This document shows positions 11,279 through 19,800 of a stretch of 64,000 nt of DNA, piece after piece. A program made the position numbers and the translations under genes. The stretch spans positions 62,001-126,000 of the forward strand of contig NZ_NFZQ01000004.1 in assembly GCF_002165135.1 (NCBI RefSeq), written 5' to 3'. Source of the DNA: Pseudomonas sp. SID14000. Its GTDB lineage: Bacteria > Pseudomonadota > Gammaproteobacteria > Pseudomonadales > Pseudomonadaceae. Numbering within the stretch: the first letter of the stretch is position 1; each line of letters begins with the position of its first letter. The notes under the pieces are model-generated. The model worked only from the letters and a program-made list of their open reading frames with translations. It did no database searches and was not told the DNA's origin.

Positions 11279-11395
11279 TCACGCAAGCCCATGGCTATGG
11301 ATGCTGCCGGTGTCGGTAAGAATCTTGGCCTGAAGCCAATCCCATATTTCAGGGGCAGGAGCCAAGCGGATACCGAAGTCGGATAGCCCGGACAA
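11279..11395 (-). pseudogene. Fragment resembling a phage putative metallopeptidase
   Basis: Part of a minus-strand frame reads SDFGIRLAPAPEIWDWLQAK followed by ILTDTGSIHSHG. This resembles the N-terminus of the putative metallopeptidases found in Pseudomonas prophages. The metal-binding region that should follow is absent and the frame changes within about 35 codons, so at most a relic remains. The assignment rests on a short recalled similarity. Confidence 0.35.
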
Positions 11396-11609
11396 TTCAA
11401 GAAGTGACGTAGGAGGATACGGCCTATCCATAGGTCGCCTTGTGTTTGAAATGATGTTGCGGTGCCGGGGCTTCAGGAGTCTATTCAGTGCAGGAGGGAG
11501 AACTGAGCCGAAAGACGATTGGCTCAACGCGAACTATGCATGATGATTGCCCCATCCAGCGTGTCATGCGGCACTCCATACCAAGCGCTCGCACGGGAGG
11601 CAGACCCGA

Positions 11610-11843
11610 TCAGCTCTTATCATCATGCACAGTGACTCTCACTCCCGTAGCCACGATCTCGTACTCCGTTTCGGAGATCTTGTTCACGGTACCACCCATC
11701 TGCATTTCGAAATGCTTCAAGCCTTCATGTCGAACCATTCCGCTCGAAGAGCGCTCAACGGTCTCGTCTTGGTAGATGTAGATGACGTACTCGACATTAT
11801 CCGTGCCAACCCCAACTATTCTTCCAACATATTTATCTGCCAT
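11610..11843 (-). CDS. Small hypothetical protein, 77 residues
   Basis: The ATG at 11843 (MADKYVGRIVGVGTDNVEYV) has AAGGAG about 7 nt upstream, a good initiation site. The product is beta-rich and hydrophilic, ending EYEIVATGVRVTVHDDKS. In-frame codons further upstream (to 11945) are not needed. It is probably a small beta-barrel accessory protein of phage type; no function is recognised. Confidence 0.55.
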   Translation of the reverse strand: MADKYVGRIVGVGTDNVEYVIYIYQDETVERSSSGMVRHEGLKHFEMQMGGTVNKISETEYEIVATGVRVTVHDDKS

Positions 11844-12075
11844 GACCGGACTCCTTGGGTGAAGCCTTAAGGTAGCCGGTGCCAATAGATCAATCCACTG
11901 CATTGGTGCGTTAATCATAAATATGATGCTGGTCTCATGCAGCAAGGGGTGCCCCGGCCCGGAAGGCTCGTTCGATCGTCTCCCTGTCGGGTTGTTTAGT
12001 GGTTATGGGTAGGTTCTCAGCCTTAAAATGGTGGCGTGTTGGCGCCGATCAGGACTGAAATCAGGGTTGAGCTCA

Positions 12076-12387
12076 TCAGGTAGCCCCCTTGGCTCCAAAC
12101 TGACTCACCGCCGACTTCAGGACTGGGATGATGTTCATTGCCAGTAGGCCTATGATGAAGGAAACGCCGAACTGCGTTTCTCCGCTTGTGCCAAGGCCGA
12201 AGTAGCTGATGGCGAGCGGGGTGCAGAAGACTGCCGAAGCGAAGCCGGTGAAGAAGGCGGCGACCGCCTGGCCTCGAGTGAGACCCCGCAGGAAGGTCAG
12301 CGAGAGGATCGCGCCTGCGAAGCCACCAATGATCACGCCGTACTTCACCAGCAGGACGCCGGCAGTCGTACTTGCTGGTTCGGCCAT
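12076..12387 (-). CDS. Holin-like small membrane protein
   Basis: A 103-residue protein with three hydrophobic segments: about residues 11-33 (VLLVKYGVIIGGFAGAILSL onward), 39-60 and 74-93. It has a short polar N-terminus and a charged C-terminal end (SAVSQFGAKGAT). Size and topology fit phage holins, which make the membrane lesion for host lysis, and the setting is phage-like. No endolysin or spanin gene is seen beside it, so the lysis cassette is incomplete. A small membrane protein of another kind is possible. Confidence 0.5.
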   Translation of the reverse strand: MAEPASTTAGVLLVKYGVIIGGFAGAILSLTFLRGLTRGQAVAAFFTGFASAVFCTPLAISYFGLGTSGETQFGVSFIIGLLAMNIIPVLKSAVSQFGAKGAT

Positions 12388-12541
12388 GAGTGGTTCCTAG
12401 AAGAAAAGGCCCGGAGGGGAGGCCCTATTGAGGGACCGGGCAACCGTGCGGAGCAGCACATAACGAAAAGCCCCGGAAGTTCCGAGGTTTAGAATGGTAA
12501 GCGTACATCCGTCGATCTGATGGGAAGCTAATTCACCTGAA

Positions 12542-12565
12542 CAAAAAAACCGCCCGAAGGCGGCT
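12542..12565 (-). terminator. Rho-independent terminator
   Basis: Read on the minus strand: AGCCGCC-TTCG-GGCGG followed by seven T. This is a classic stem with a UUCG tetraloop. It ends transcription of the small minus-strand gene at 12630-12809. Confidence 0.8.
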
Positions 12566-12629
12566 AGCTAGTGATTTATTAGCGCTATCCCAATTCATTG
12601 GGCGCTTCAATCAGCTCAAATGTTCTACT

Positions 12630-12809
12630 TCACGACTTTCGCGGATCATTTTTGACATCTTTCTCAGCAACCTTGTCGTGCCGACTATAGAGTTCTGCCT
12701 TTGAAGCCCGCTCGGTGTTGGCCCCCTTACTTCCCTCCGCCCTTGGGCCTTGGGGAGATGTATTTTCGCCAGAACTTCTTTCACCCTGGCTCGATGTTTT
12801 ATCTGTCAT
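12630..12809 (-). CDS. Small hydrophilic protein, 59 residues
   Basis: An ATG at 12809 with AGAGG upstream opens a 59-codon frame: MTDKTSSQGERSSGENTSPQ, then a Gly/Ser/Lys/Glu-rich stretch ending KVAEKDVKNDPRKS. It has almost no hydrophobic residues and is probably intrinsically disordered. It is followed by a strong terminator, which supports expression. A second hydrophilic gene of similar style lies just upstream on the same strand. No family is recognised. Confidence 0.55.
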   Translation of the reverse strand: MTDKTSSQGERSSGENTSPQGPRAEGSKGANTERASKAELYSRHDKVAEKDVKNDPRKS

Positions 12810-12853
12810 ATAAACCTCTGATGAGCCCGGTTATACGGGCTCAAATAAATGAA

Positions 12854-13247
12854 TTACTCAGCGAGTGATCCATCATGTGTACGCATCTGCCTCCGTTCAC
12901 TCTCCGGACCTTTATCAAGGCCTGGCTCGTCATCATCTGGGGTGTAGCCCAGAGGGTCATCAGCTTCGAGGCGCGTATGTGGCGGAAGAGCCGTATTTGG
13001 TTGGGCGCCTCTACCAACGACGCCCAGGATAAGTCCAACCAGCCTGCTGATTACTGAACTTTTCCGTATTTGAAGCTTTTTGACGTTCAGGGGACTGAGG
13101 ATCTTGTTCAGGCGTAGCGTCGGGATCGATATAATCGTCCCTATCCTCTGGGCTAGATTTGTCCAACCCCTCACGCTTTTCTGTACCTGATTCAACTTCC
13201 AATTTAAGTCCCGGAGATCCATCTGGCTTGGTAATGTCACTAGACAT
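12854..13247 (-). pseudogene. Acidic hydrophilic protein gene, probably frameshifted
   Basis: From the ATG at 13247 (MSSDITKPDGSPGLKLEVES) an acidic, disordered reading frame runs to a stop at 13011. Another frame, open from before 13060, then reads SRLVGLILGVVGRGAQPNT, followed by HTRLEADDPLGYTPDDDEPG and MRTHDGSLAE, to 12854. The second part looks as protein-like as the first. A single-base change near 13040-13070 would join them into one protein of about 130 residues with a short hydrophobic middle. Whether the shift is real decay or two overlapping genes is open. Confidence 0.4.
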
Positions 13248-13384
13248 AAGTACCTCTCAATAACTCAGAAAATCTGAGCTAAATCGAGTATGCGCCCTAA
13301 GTCTGGCATAGGGTGAAATACCAGACCACCGGGACAATTAATAAGACTGGCGCAGCGTAGGGACTCTTGAGACGCTCTTCGGGC

Positions 13385-13411
13385 AAAAAAAACCGGCTCG
13401 GTGGCCGGGTT
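13385..13411 (-). terminator. Rho-independent terminator
   Basis: On the minus strand AACCCGGC and GCCGGTT pair around a short loop (one bulged C), followed by eight T. It is correctly placed to end the minus-strand gene at 13483-13851. Confidence 0.65.
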
Positions 13412-13482
13412 CTGTTTATCACTCCTCAACATGCGCAGGAATGTCAGGATGAACGTACATTGGCTAATTGGTTCAGTCGCAG

Positions 13483-13851
13483 TCAAGCGACATTTGCGAC
13501 CAAATGGCCTTCATGGTCGAGAATGTGCTGCGCTTCCACCAGCGCGGCGTCTACCTCAAGCTCCAGAGCGCGCAGGATGTCTCTCCTCCAGCGCTCCTGA
13601 GTCTTGATTGGGTGCGGGTCATTGCTCCAGTTGTCCATCTCGCACCAGGCCGCTGGCAGAACGCTCGTACTGCGCTTGCCATCGGCTCCAGGAAGCTTGG
13701 GCATGGCCCAGATCAGGATGGCGCACTGGCGGAAGCGATCCGGGGCCGGCGAGCGATGGGTGCGCGTCAGCTCCTCGATGGACGCGTGCTTGCGGTCCAC
13801 GTGGGTGGAGTACCCCACTGCCCTCAGCTTCGAAGTAGCAGCTTCTATCAA
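13483..13851 (-). CDS. Hypothetical protein, 122 residues
   Basis: The frame begins with TTG at 13851 (MIEAATSKLRAVGYSTHVDR), has a middle rich in Pro and Trp (AAWCEMDNWSNDPHP) and ends as an amphipathic helix (ALELEVDAALVEAQHIL). A terminator-like hairpin lies about 70 bp downstream on the same strand, which favours this strand over the overlapping plus-strand frame (13468-14163). No ribosome binding site is clear. No family is recognised; phage origin is possible. Confidence 0.4.
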   Translation of the reverse strand: MIEAATSKLRAVGYSTHVDRKHASIEELTRTHRSPAPDRFRQCAILIWAMPKLPGADGKRSTSVLPAAWCEMDNWSNDPHPIKTQERWRRDILRALELEVDAALVEAQHILDHEGHLVANVA

Positions 13852-14189
13852 ACAATAGATAACCCACTGTTCTTCCTGACAAAAAAACAGGTGCGCGGGT
13901 CAATGGCAGCGAAGTGTTCACTCTTCTATACGTGGTCACAGCAAGCTGTGCCGACAGGGATTAACGTCGATGCCATTTGGGCCACTCTCTCATTCGGGAG
14001 CAAAGCTGCACACCAGTGCGGTCTACGGCCTCTTTCCCGCGCTTTGGGAACCATAGCAAAGCATTCGGCGGGTGACCTACCCGGATCAGTCGGCGAATGC
14101 TTTTCTAGATCTCGATGTCAGTGGAGATCTGACGTCATGCCCATCCTGTTTGCTGCGCGATAGCGCAGCCCGGAAGGGCTGGGTGATCT

Positions 14190-14354
14190 CTCATTGAATT
14201 TCTTCAGCTTTCCTTCCTTGCCGTTCATGTAGATTGGACCGCCCTTGTCGGCATGAACATTAATGTTGCCGGGGCACGTCGCGTTTAGCATCGAAATTCC
14301 GGCCTACGCAGCACCCGAGGCAGCTAGCAAAAAAACCATCAGCAAATGCTTCAT
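14190..14354 (-). pseudogene. Small exported protein gene with nonsense codon and lost 3' end
   Basis: The ATG at 14354, preceded by GGAG, opens MKHLLMVFLLAASGAA, a signal peptide. A TAG stands where the peptide should be cleaved, and the same frame continues AGISMLNATCPGNINVHADK then GGPIYMNGKEGKLKKFNE. This mature part resembles small exported proteins I recall from gamma-proteobacteria (CPG-I-VHAD-GGPVYINGKEAKLKKFN). After that the similarity stops and the frame runs into unrelated sequence, so both the stop codon and a 3' truncation disable it. Confidence 0.5.
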
Positions 14355-14491
14355 TTTAAGCTCCATGAGCTGATCAACAGATAGTGAAGAAAAGCTTAGT
14401 TGCGCGCTACCCGTCAGCGCCTACGCCGATGAGAATGCCTCCCGGCAAGGACAGTTCGAAGAATGAGTGCGACACACGCTGGGTAAAGAAT

Positions 14492-14713
14492 CTAGCCACG
14501 AGGGTTAGAGTCGTAGCGCTGACTTGTATCCGTTATCAGCGCTGTGAAGCTGCCAGTAAAGCCATAACGAAGCTCCCTAGGCATTTCATAGGAAAAGTGA
14601 ACAAGCCAGGAGCCCTCGTTAAGTCGAACCGTTTCCCTTCGGTACCGCTCAACTTGAGTCTCGTCAATTCCAACTGCTGCAGCGACTTCTTGATTGGTCG
14701 GCTCGGTATTCAA
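14492..14713 (-). CDS. Small hypothetical protein, 73 residues
   Basis: TTG at 14713 with GGAG 8 nt upstream opens MNTEPTNQEVAAAVGIDETQ, followed by a beta-rich core (EGSWLVHFSYEMPRELRYGF). The start codon is weak, but the ribosome binding site and protein-like composition support it. No function is recognised. Confidence 0.45.
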   Translation of the reverse strand: MNTEPTNQEVAAAVGIDETQVERYRRETVRLNEGSWLVHFSYEMPRELRYGFTGSFTALITDTSQRYDSNPRG

Positions 14714-14832
14714 GGGATTTTCTCCAGCCCCAGTATGGGGTGAGCCGCATCATTACGCTCGTTAATTGCAAATAGCCATGCAAATTGTGATTAACACGCA
14801 CCCGGCGAAGGCGGCACATGCCCGGGACAAAG

Positions 14833-15123
14833 TCATGAACGACGAACAACGCCAACAGGAACGGATCGCTGTCGGTGAGGCTGCGCCTTGCACACGCCCT
14901 CCAGGCATGCCCGTTCGTGGCTCGTCATGACCTGCTCGGTCATCCCCCATAACTCCGGATGCAAGGCTATCGGCTCGGCATCTACGCCAACACCTGCGTA
15001 GTACTGGGCATCTGCAGCACAGGCTAGGGCGAGGTTCTGGGCATGTGAGGTCGAACCCACCACGCCGAGCGGAACACCTTGCGAAGCTTTTGCATCTGCG
15101 GTTTCGATGGCAGCTTGCTTCGC
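14833..15123 (-). pseudogene. Possible degenerate phage-type gene
   Basis: A minus-strand frame without a proper start reads AIETADAKASQGVPLGVVGS and then ACAADAQYYAGVGVDAEPIA, ending EQVMTSHERACLEGVCKAQP and a short tail. A TAA stands immediately upstream of the frame. The composition is coding-like and compatible with a small phage structural or accessory protein, but I cannot name a family. Confidence 0.3.
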
Positions 15124-15302
15124 TTATGCTTCTCCGTATACCCCTCACTGTCGCGGTGAATCATCTGGCCTTCGAGAAGGTAGCTGAGCGTCGATAGGCC
15201 TAGCTAGTCGGTCGAGCTTCCGCCTTCAGAAAGTCCAAAGCGCAAGCATCGGTTGACCCGATGTAAGCATGCGACGAACCCAGTCCCGCTCGCGGGAGCT
15301 GT

Positions 15303-16604
15303 TCATCTCTTGCTCCTGAAAACAATGAGTTTCGTATGGTCAGGTCTCATTACCCTGACCCAAGATGTATCTAAGGTGTTTGATAGAGGGTGAGTCGGGT
15401 TCGTGTCTGCATAGATTTGAGAAAATGTCACACTGAAAGTGGTGCCATCCTGTTGTGTCGAAATGACTGATACGCGTCCCGCCTGGGCCTTTGCTATTTG
15501 GCTGACTATGAATAACCCAAGCCCTGCATTACGCATTTCAACAGGCTGTTTCTGCCCACGTACCAGAGGTTCGAATAAACGCTCTAAAAGGTCAGCGGGA
15601 ATTGGAGCGCCCATATTGTGGACGGTGATGACGGCGGTCTTATCTTGGTTACAAGATCTCACACTCACCGGTGACTGTGGGTCGCCATACGCAATGGCGT
15701 TGGCGACAAGGTTTCCAATGACTTGGAAAAGGCGGTCCTTATCGAACAGGGCGAGACGCTGGCCAACGTGAGCGTATGTTAATTGATGACGGGGAAATGC
15801 CAAACGTAGTTCTTCCAGGCATCCTTCCACGGCGCTCGGTAGATCCGAGACTGTAGGGTGAATGGGAACACCTCGCCCAGACTGGATAAGCGTGAAATCC
15901 AGAACGTCCGCCACCAGTCGCTGAGCACGCGCCACAGAGTGGCTGATATGCCCGAGCAACTTGAGCGTTTCAGTAGAGTGCGGGTGGCGCCCCAGAAGCT
16001 CTGCCGCCATGCTTATTGCTAAAAGTGGTGTACGTAGGTCATGACTCACGATACCAAGCATCTGTTTGGAGAGCATGGCCTGCTTGTCCGCAGGGGTCTG
16101 AACGATATAGACACGGCTTCGGGAAAGCAGTGCACGCTGTGCCTTCAAATTTTTCGCCAGGCACCGCTCGGCCAGCAGCCGGGCAGTCAGCAGCTCACGT
16201 GTGTACCTTTGCTCCTCGGTGTTGAACAAGGTCAGCTCATGAACGATGGCCTTTGAATGCATGCAGGTAATGGCACTCGACATCATCGGCAGTATGAAGC
16301 CCGCATGGTGCACGAGATCGAACTTGACATTCGCCACCGCACCCTGGAGCACCATCAAGGGTTGCCAGTACATCTGATGAAAGGTCCTGGCCTCCACACT
16401 CAACAGTTGCTGAATTCGCATGCCGTGGAGTTCTTCGAATGTGTAACCGATCCACCGACAAAACGTAGGGTTGGCGCTTTCAATGCGCCCGCTTTCTGCC
16501 GTCAACAGCACGCCATAATCGGATTCGTCCAAATATATTTGCGAAGCAAGGTCAGGCCTCTTTTTGCAGGTCGATGTAGCGGCGTGGTTCCAAAGAGTGT
16601 TCAA
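15303..16604 (-). CDS. PAS-containing sensor histidine kinase
   Basis: A 433-residue kinase. Residues about 25-130 form a PAS sensory domain (YLDESDYGVLLTAESGRIES). A HisKA dimerisation domain carries the phospho-acceptor H188 in GIVSHDLRTPL. The ATPase domain has the N box NLVANAIAYG and G box NAGLGLFIVSQIAKAQ. No transmembrane segment or signal peptide is seen, so it senses a cytoplasmic signal. The start is a TTG at 16604, with GGAG 8 nt upstream. No response regulator is adjacent. It diverges from the cyclic glucan synthase gene and shares its upstream region, so it may take part in controlling that gene. Confidence 0.85.
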   Translation of the reverse strand: MNTLWNHAATSTCKKRPDLASQIYLDESDYGVLLTAESGRIESANPTFCRWIGYTFEELHGMRIQQLLSVEARTFHQMYWQPLMVLQGAVANVKFDLVHHAGFILPMMSSAITCMHSKAIVHELTLFNTEEQRYTRELLTARLLAERCLAKNLKAQRALLSRSRVYIVQTPADKQAMLSKQMLGIVSHDLRTPLLAISMAAELLGRHPHSTETLKLLGHISHSVARAQRLVADVLDFTLIQSGRGVPIHPTVSDLPSAVEGCLEELRLAFPRHQLTYAHVGQRLALFDKDRLFQVIGNLVANAIAYGDPQSPVSVRSCNQDKTAVITVHNMGAPIPADLLERLFEPLVRGQKQPVEMRNAGLGLFIVSQIAKAQAGRVSVISTQQDGTTFSVTFSQIYADTNPTHPLSNTLDTSWVRVMRPDHTKLIVFRSKR

Positions 16605-16717
16605 GACTCAAGCTCCTGCGATGAAACACCACGCCCCTGCCGGATATGGAGGGGTGATAGCACCCTTCCAGGTTTTGGAGCGGTGCATAGGAACAGGATG
16701 AGCGCGATGCCATGACT

Positions 16718-16741
16718 GGTCTGTTCGCTACCGAACAGACC
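16718..16741. promoter_or_regulatory. Perfect palindrome upstream of the glucan synthase gene
   Basis: GGTCTGTTCG-CTAC-CGAACAGACC: 10-bp perfect arms with a 4-base spacer, 61 bp before the glucan synthase start. No T run follows on either strand, so an operator is more likely than a terminator. It is not a LexA box, because the CTGT/ACAG spacing is 10, not 8. Confidence 0.45.
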
Positions 16742-16802
16742 TCCTTTGCGCCTCCCCTCAAACTGAGTGCTGACCGGCCAGATCTCGGTACTCCAGGACA
16801 CC

Positions 16803-19800
16803 ATGGACAATCCTTGGCTTCGCGCGCTCGCCTTCGTTAAACGCCTGCCTAGCCATGCGCGCCCCTGGCGTTCGCCCCGCCATTCGTTCACCTACGAGAG
16901 CCTGCTCCGGTCGGAGCTGTATAGCGCCAAGCAGATGGCGGAACACGGCACCTGGCTTGCTAGCCAACATCGTTTGAGCCAACTGCCCGCAGACGATTCG
17001 CTGCTCGACCGTCTGGCTGACAACGAGCGGATGCTCTCCACCTGTTGTACCTCCCTTGCTGGCGCTCTGCCCAGCTCGCGCCCAGCGCTGCCAGCGGCGC
17101 AATGGTTGCTCGACAACTTCTACCTAGTCGAGACCCATATCCGCATCGCCAAACGTCATCTGCCGACAGACTACAGCCTGCAACTGCCGCGGCTCGACAA
17201 CGGCCCCTCGGCCGGCCTGCCACGGGTCTACAACATCGCGCTTGAAACCATCTCCCACGGCGATGGCCGGGTCGACGCTGAGAGTCTCAGCCTTTTTGTC
17301 GAGGCCTATCAGCAGGTCGGGACACTGACCCTTGGAGAACTCTGGGCAATCCCGATTATGTTACGGCTGGCGCTGATCGAAAATTTGCGCCGGGTGGCAG
17401 CAAGGGTCATGGCCAACTGGGCTGACCGCGGTCTGGCCAATGCCTGGGCCGACCAGATCGGGGAAACCGCCGAGCGCGACGCCAAGAGCGTAGTGCTGGT
17501 GGTGGCGGACATGGCCCGCTCGGAACCACCGATGACCCCCGCCTTTGTTGCCGAACTGGCAAGGCGTCTTCAAGGCCACAGCACTACACTGACCCAACCG
17601 CTTGCCTGGGTCGAACAGATGCTCAGCGAGTCAGCGCTCAGCATCGAACGCAATGTGCAACTCGATGCCCAGCAGCAGGCTATCGACCAAGTGTCCATCA
17701 GCAACAGCATCGGAAGCTTGCGCCTGTTGTCGACCATCGATTGGAAGCTGTTCGTCGAAAACCTGAGTCATGTCGAACAGATCCTGCGTCAGGACCCGGC
17801 CTCGGTATACCCAGCGATGGACTTTGCCAGTCGTGATCACTATCGGCATGTGGTCGAACAGGTGGCACGCCATAGCGCATTCAATGAGAAAGAAGTGGCG
17901 CAGGCGGCTATTGAGCTCGCTCAGGCCGCAGCCCCCCGGCCGGGAGACCAGACCGAGCATGTTGGTTTCTACCTGGCAGGGGGCGGCCTGCCATCGCTGG
18001 AGCGACGGCTCGCGGCCCGTATTCCACTTGCCGAGCGGTGGCAACGCCTGTTGCACCGAGCGCCGCTGGTATTCTACCTGGTGCCTGTGATTCTGCTGTC
18101 GTGCCTGTTGGCCTGGGGCTTCATACGTTCCATTGACGTTGAGGGCTGGCCCACATGGGTACTCACGGTCATGGCCCTACCGATAGTGCTGACGACCAGC
18201 CGCCTGGCCATTGGCCTTGTGAACTGGCTGGTGACCCTGACCGTGAAACCTTCCTTCCTGTCACGGCTGGACTACTCGTCCGGGATTCCTGCTGACGCCA
18301 AGACATTGGTCGTGGTGCCCACCATGCTAGCCACTGCAAGCGATGCAGAAGAACTGGTCGAGGGGCTGGAGGTGCGCTTTCTGGCAAACCGTGATGAGCA
18401 CCTGCATTTCGCGCTGTTGAGCGATTTCATGGATGCCCCTGAACAGACATGCCCTGAAGACATGGCCCTCCTCGACCTGGCCAGCGAAGGTATCCGGGCG
18501 CTGAACCACAAGTACCCAAGCCCAGGCTGCGAACGCTTCTTTCTGTTGCATCGGCCACGCGCGTGGAACGGAACCGAACAGTGCTGGATGGGGCGTGAGC
18601 GCAAGCGCGGCAAACTTGCCGAACTCAATGCCCTCCTGCGTGGCCACGGGGACGGGTGCTTCATGCGCATCGTCGGCGATCTGCAAAAGCTCAAGCGCGT
18701 GCGCTATGTCATCACCTTGGACACTGACACCCAGTTGCCGCGCGGTGTAGCCCAGAAGCTCGTCGGGGCCATGCAGCATCCATTGAACCGCGCACGCTTC
18801 GACGCACAGACCGGTCGCGTGCGCTCTGGGTACGCGATCCTGCAACCGCGGGTAGGTATCAGCCTACCCAGTGTGTCGCGCTCGACCTACGCTCGGCTGT
18901 TCGGCAGCGAGGCCGGTGTCGATCCCTATACCCAGGCCGTTTCTGACGTCTACCAAGACCTGTTCTTGAGCGGTTCCTTCATCGGCAAAGGCATCTACGC
19001 GGTGGATGCCTTCGAACAGGCACTGGATGGCCGCTTTGCCGACAATCGCGTGCTCAGCCATGACCTGATCGAAGGCTGCTATGCCCACTCCGGCCTGCTC
19101 AGCGACGTGCAGTTATTCGAAGCATATCCGGCGCGCTACAGCGTCGATATCAAGCGCCGCCACCGCTGGATACGGGGGGACTGGCAACTGCTGCCGTGGC
19201 TTGTACCGTGGCTGCGCACAGGCACCCACGGTCTCGCGCAAAGTCCGCTAAACGCACTGTCGCGCTGGAAAATCCTCGACAATCTGCGCCGCAGCCTGGA
19301 GCCGGCAGCCCTGTTAACGGTGCTGCTGTGGGGCTGGCTGGCCAGCGCCTCGGCATTGCCCTGGACGCTTGCACTGCTGGGGTTGCTGCTGACTCGCCCA
19401 CTGTTGGATTCATTGCTCGAGCTGTTGCGCAAAACTACCGATGTACCATTTTCCGAACACTTGCTTGCGGCCCTGCGCACCTCGGGCACCTTCTTCGTTC
19501 GTGCCGGTCTGTCACTGGCCTGGTTACCGTTCGAGACCAACTACAGCCTGGATGCCATCCTGCGCACCCTTTGGCGGTTGGTCGTCAGCAAACATCGACT
19601 GCTTCAATGGAACCCCTCGCGGGAGGAGGAGCGCACAAGCGCCGATACGCTCCAGGCGGTTTATCGCGAGCAATGGATGCAACCAGCCCTGGTACTGGTG
19701 CTGGCCAGCGTGTTGTCGATGCAGCCTAGGGTGCTGCTGCTTGCATCACCCATCCTCGCCCTCTGGCTGCTCGGGCCGGCACTTGCCTGGTGGCTCAGCC

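Noticed and set aside
13468..14163. 231-codon plus-strand frame
   Set aside because: Overlaps the minus-strand 122-residue frame, which has a terminator in the right place; the plus frame has no plausible start site or recognised sequence.
16718..16741. LexA box
   Set aside because: Spacing between CTGT and ACAG is 10 bases rather than 8, and the arms extend well beyond the LexA core.
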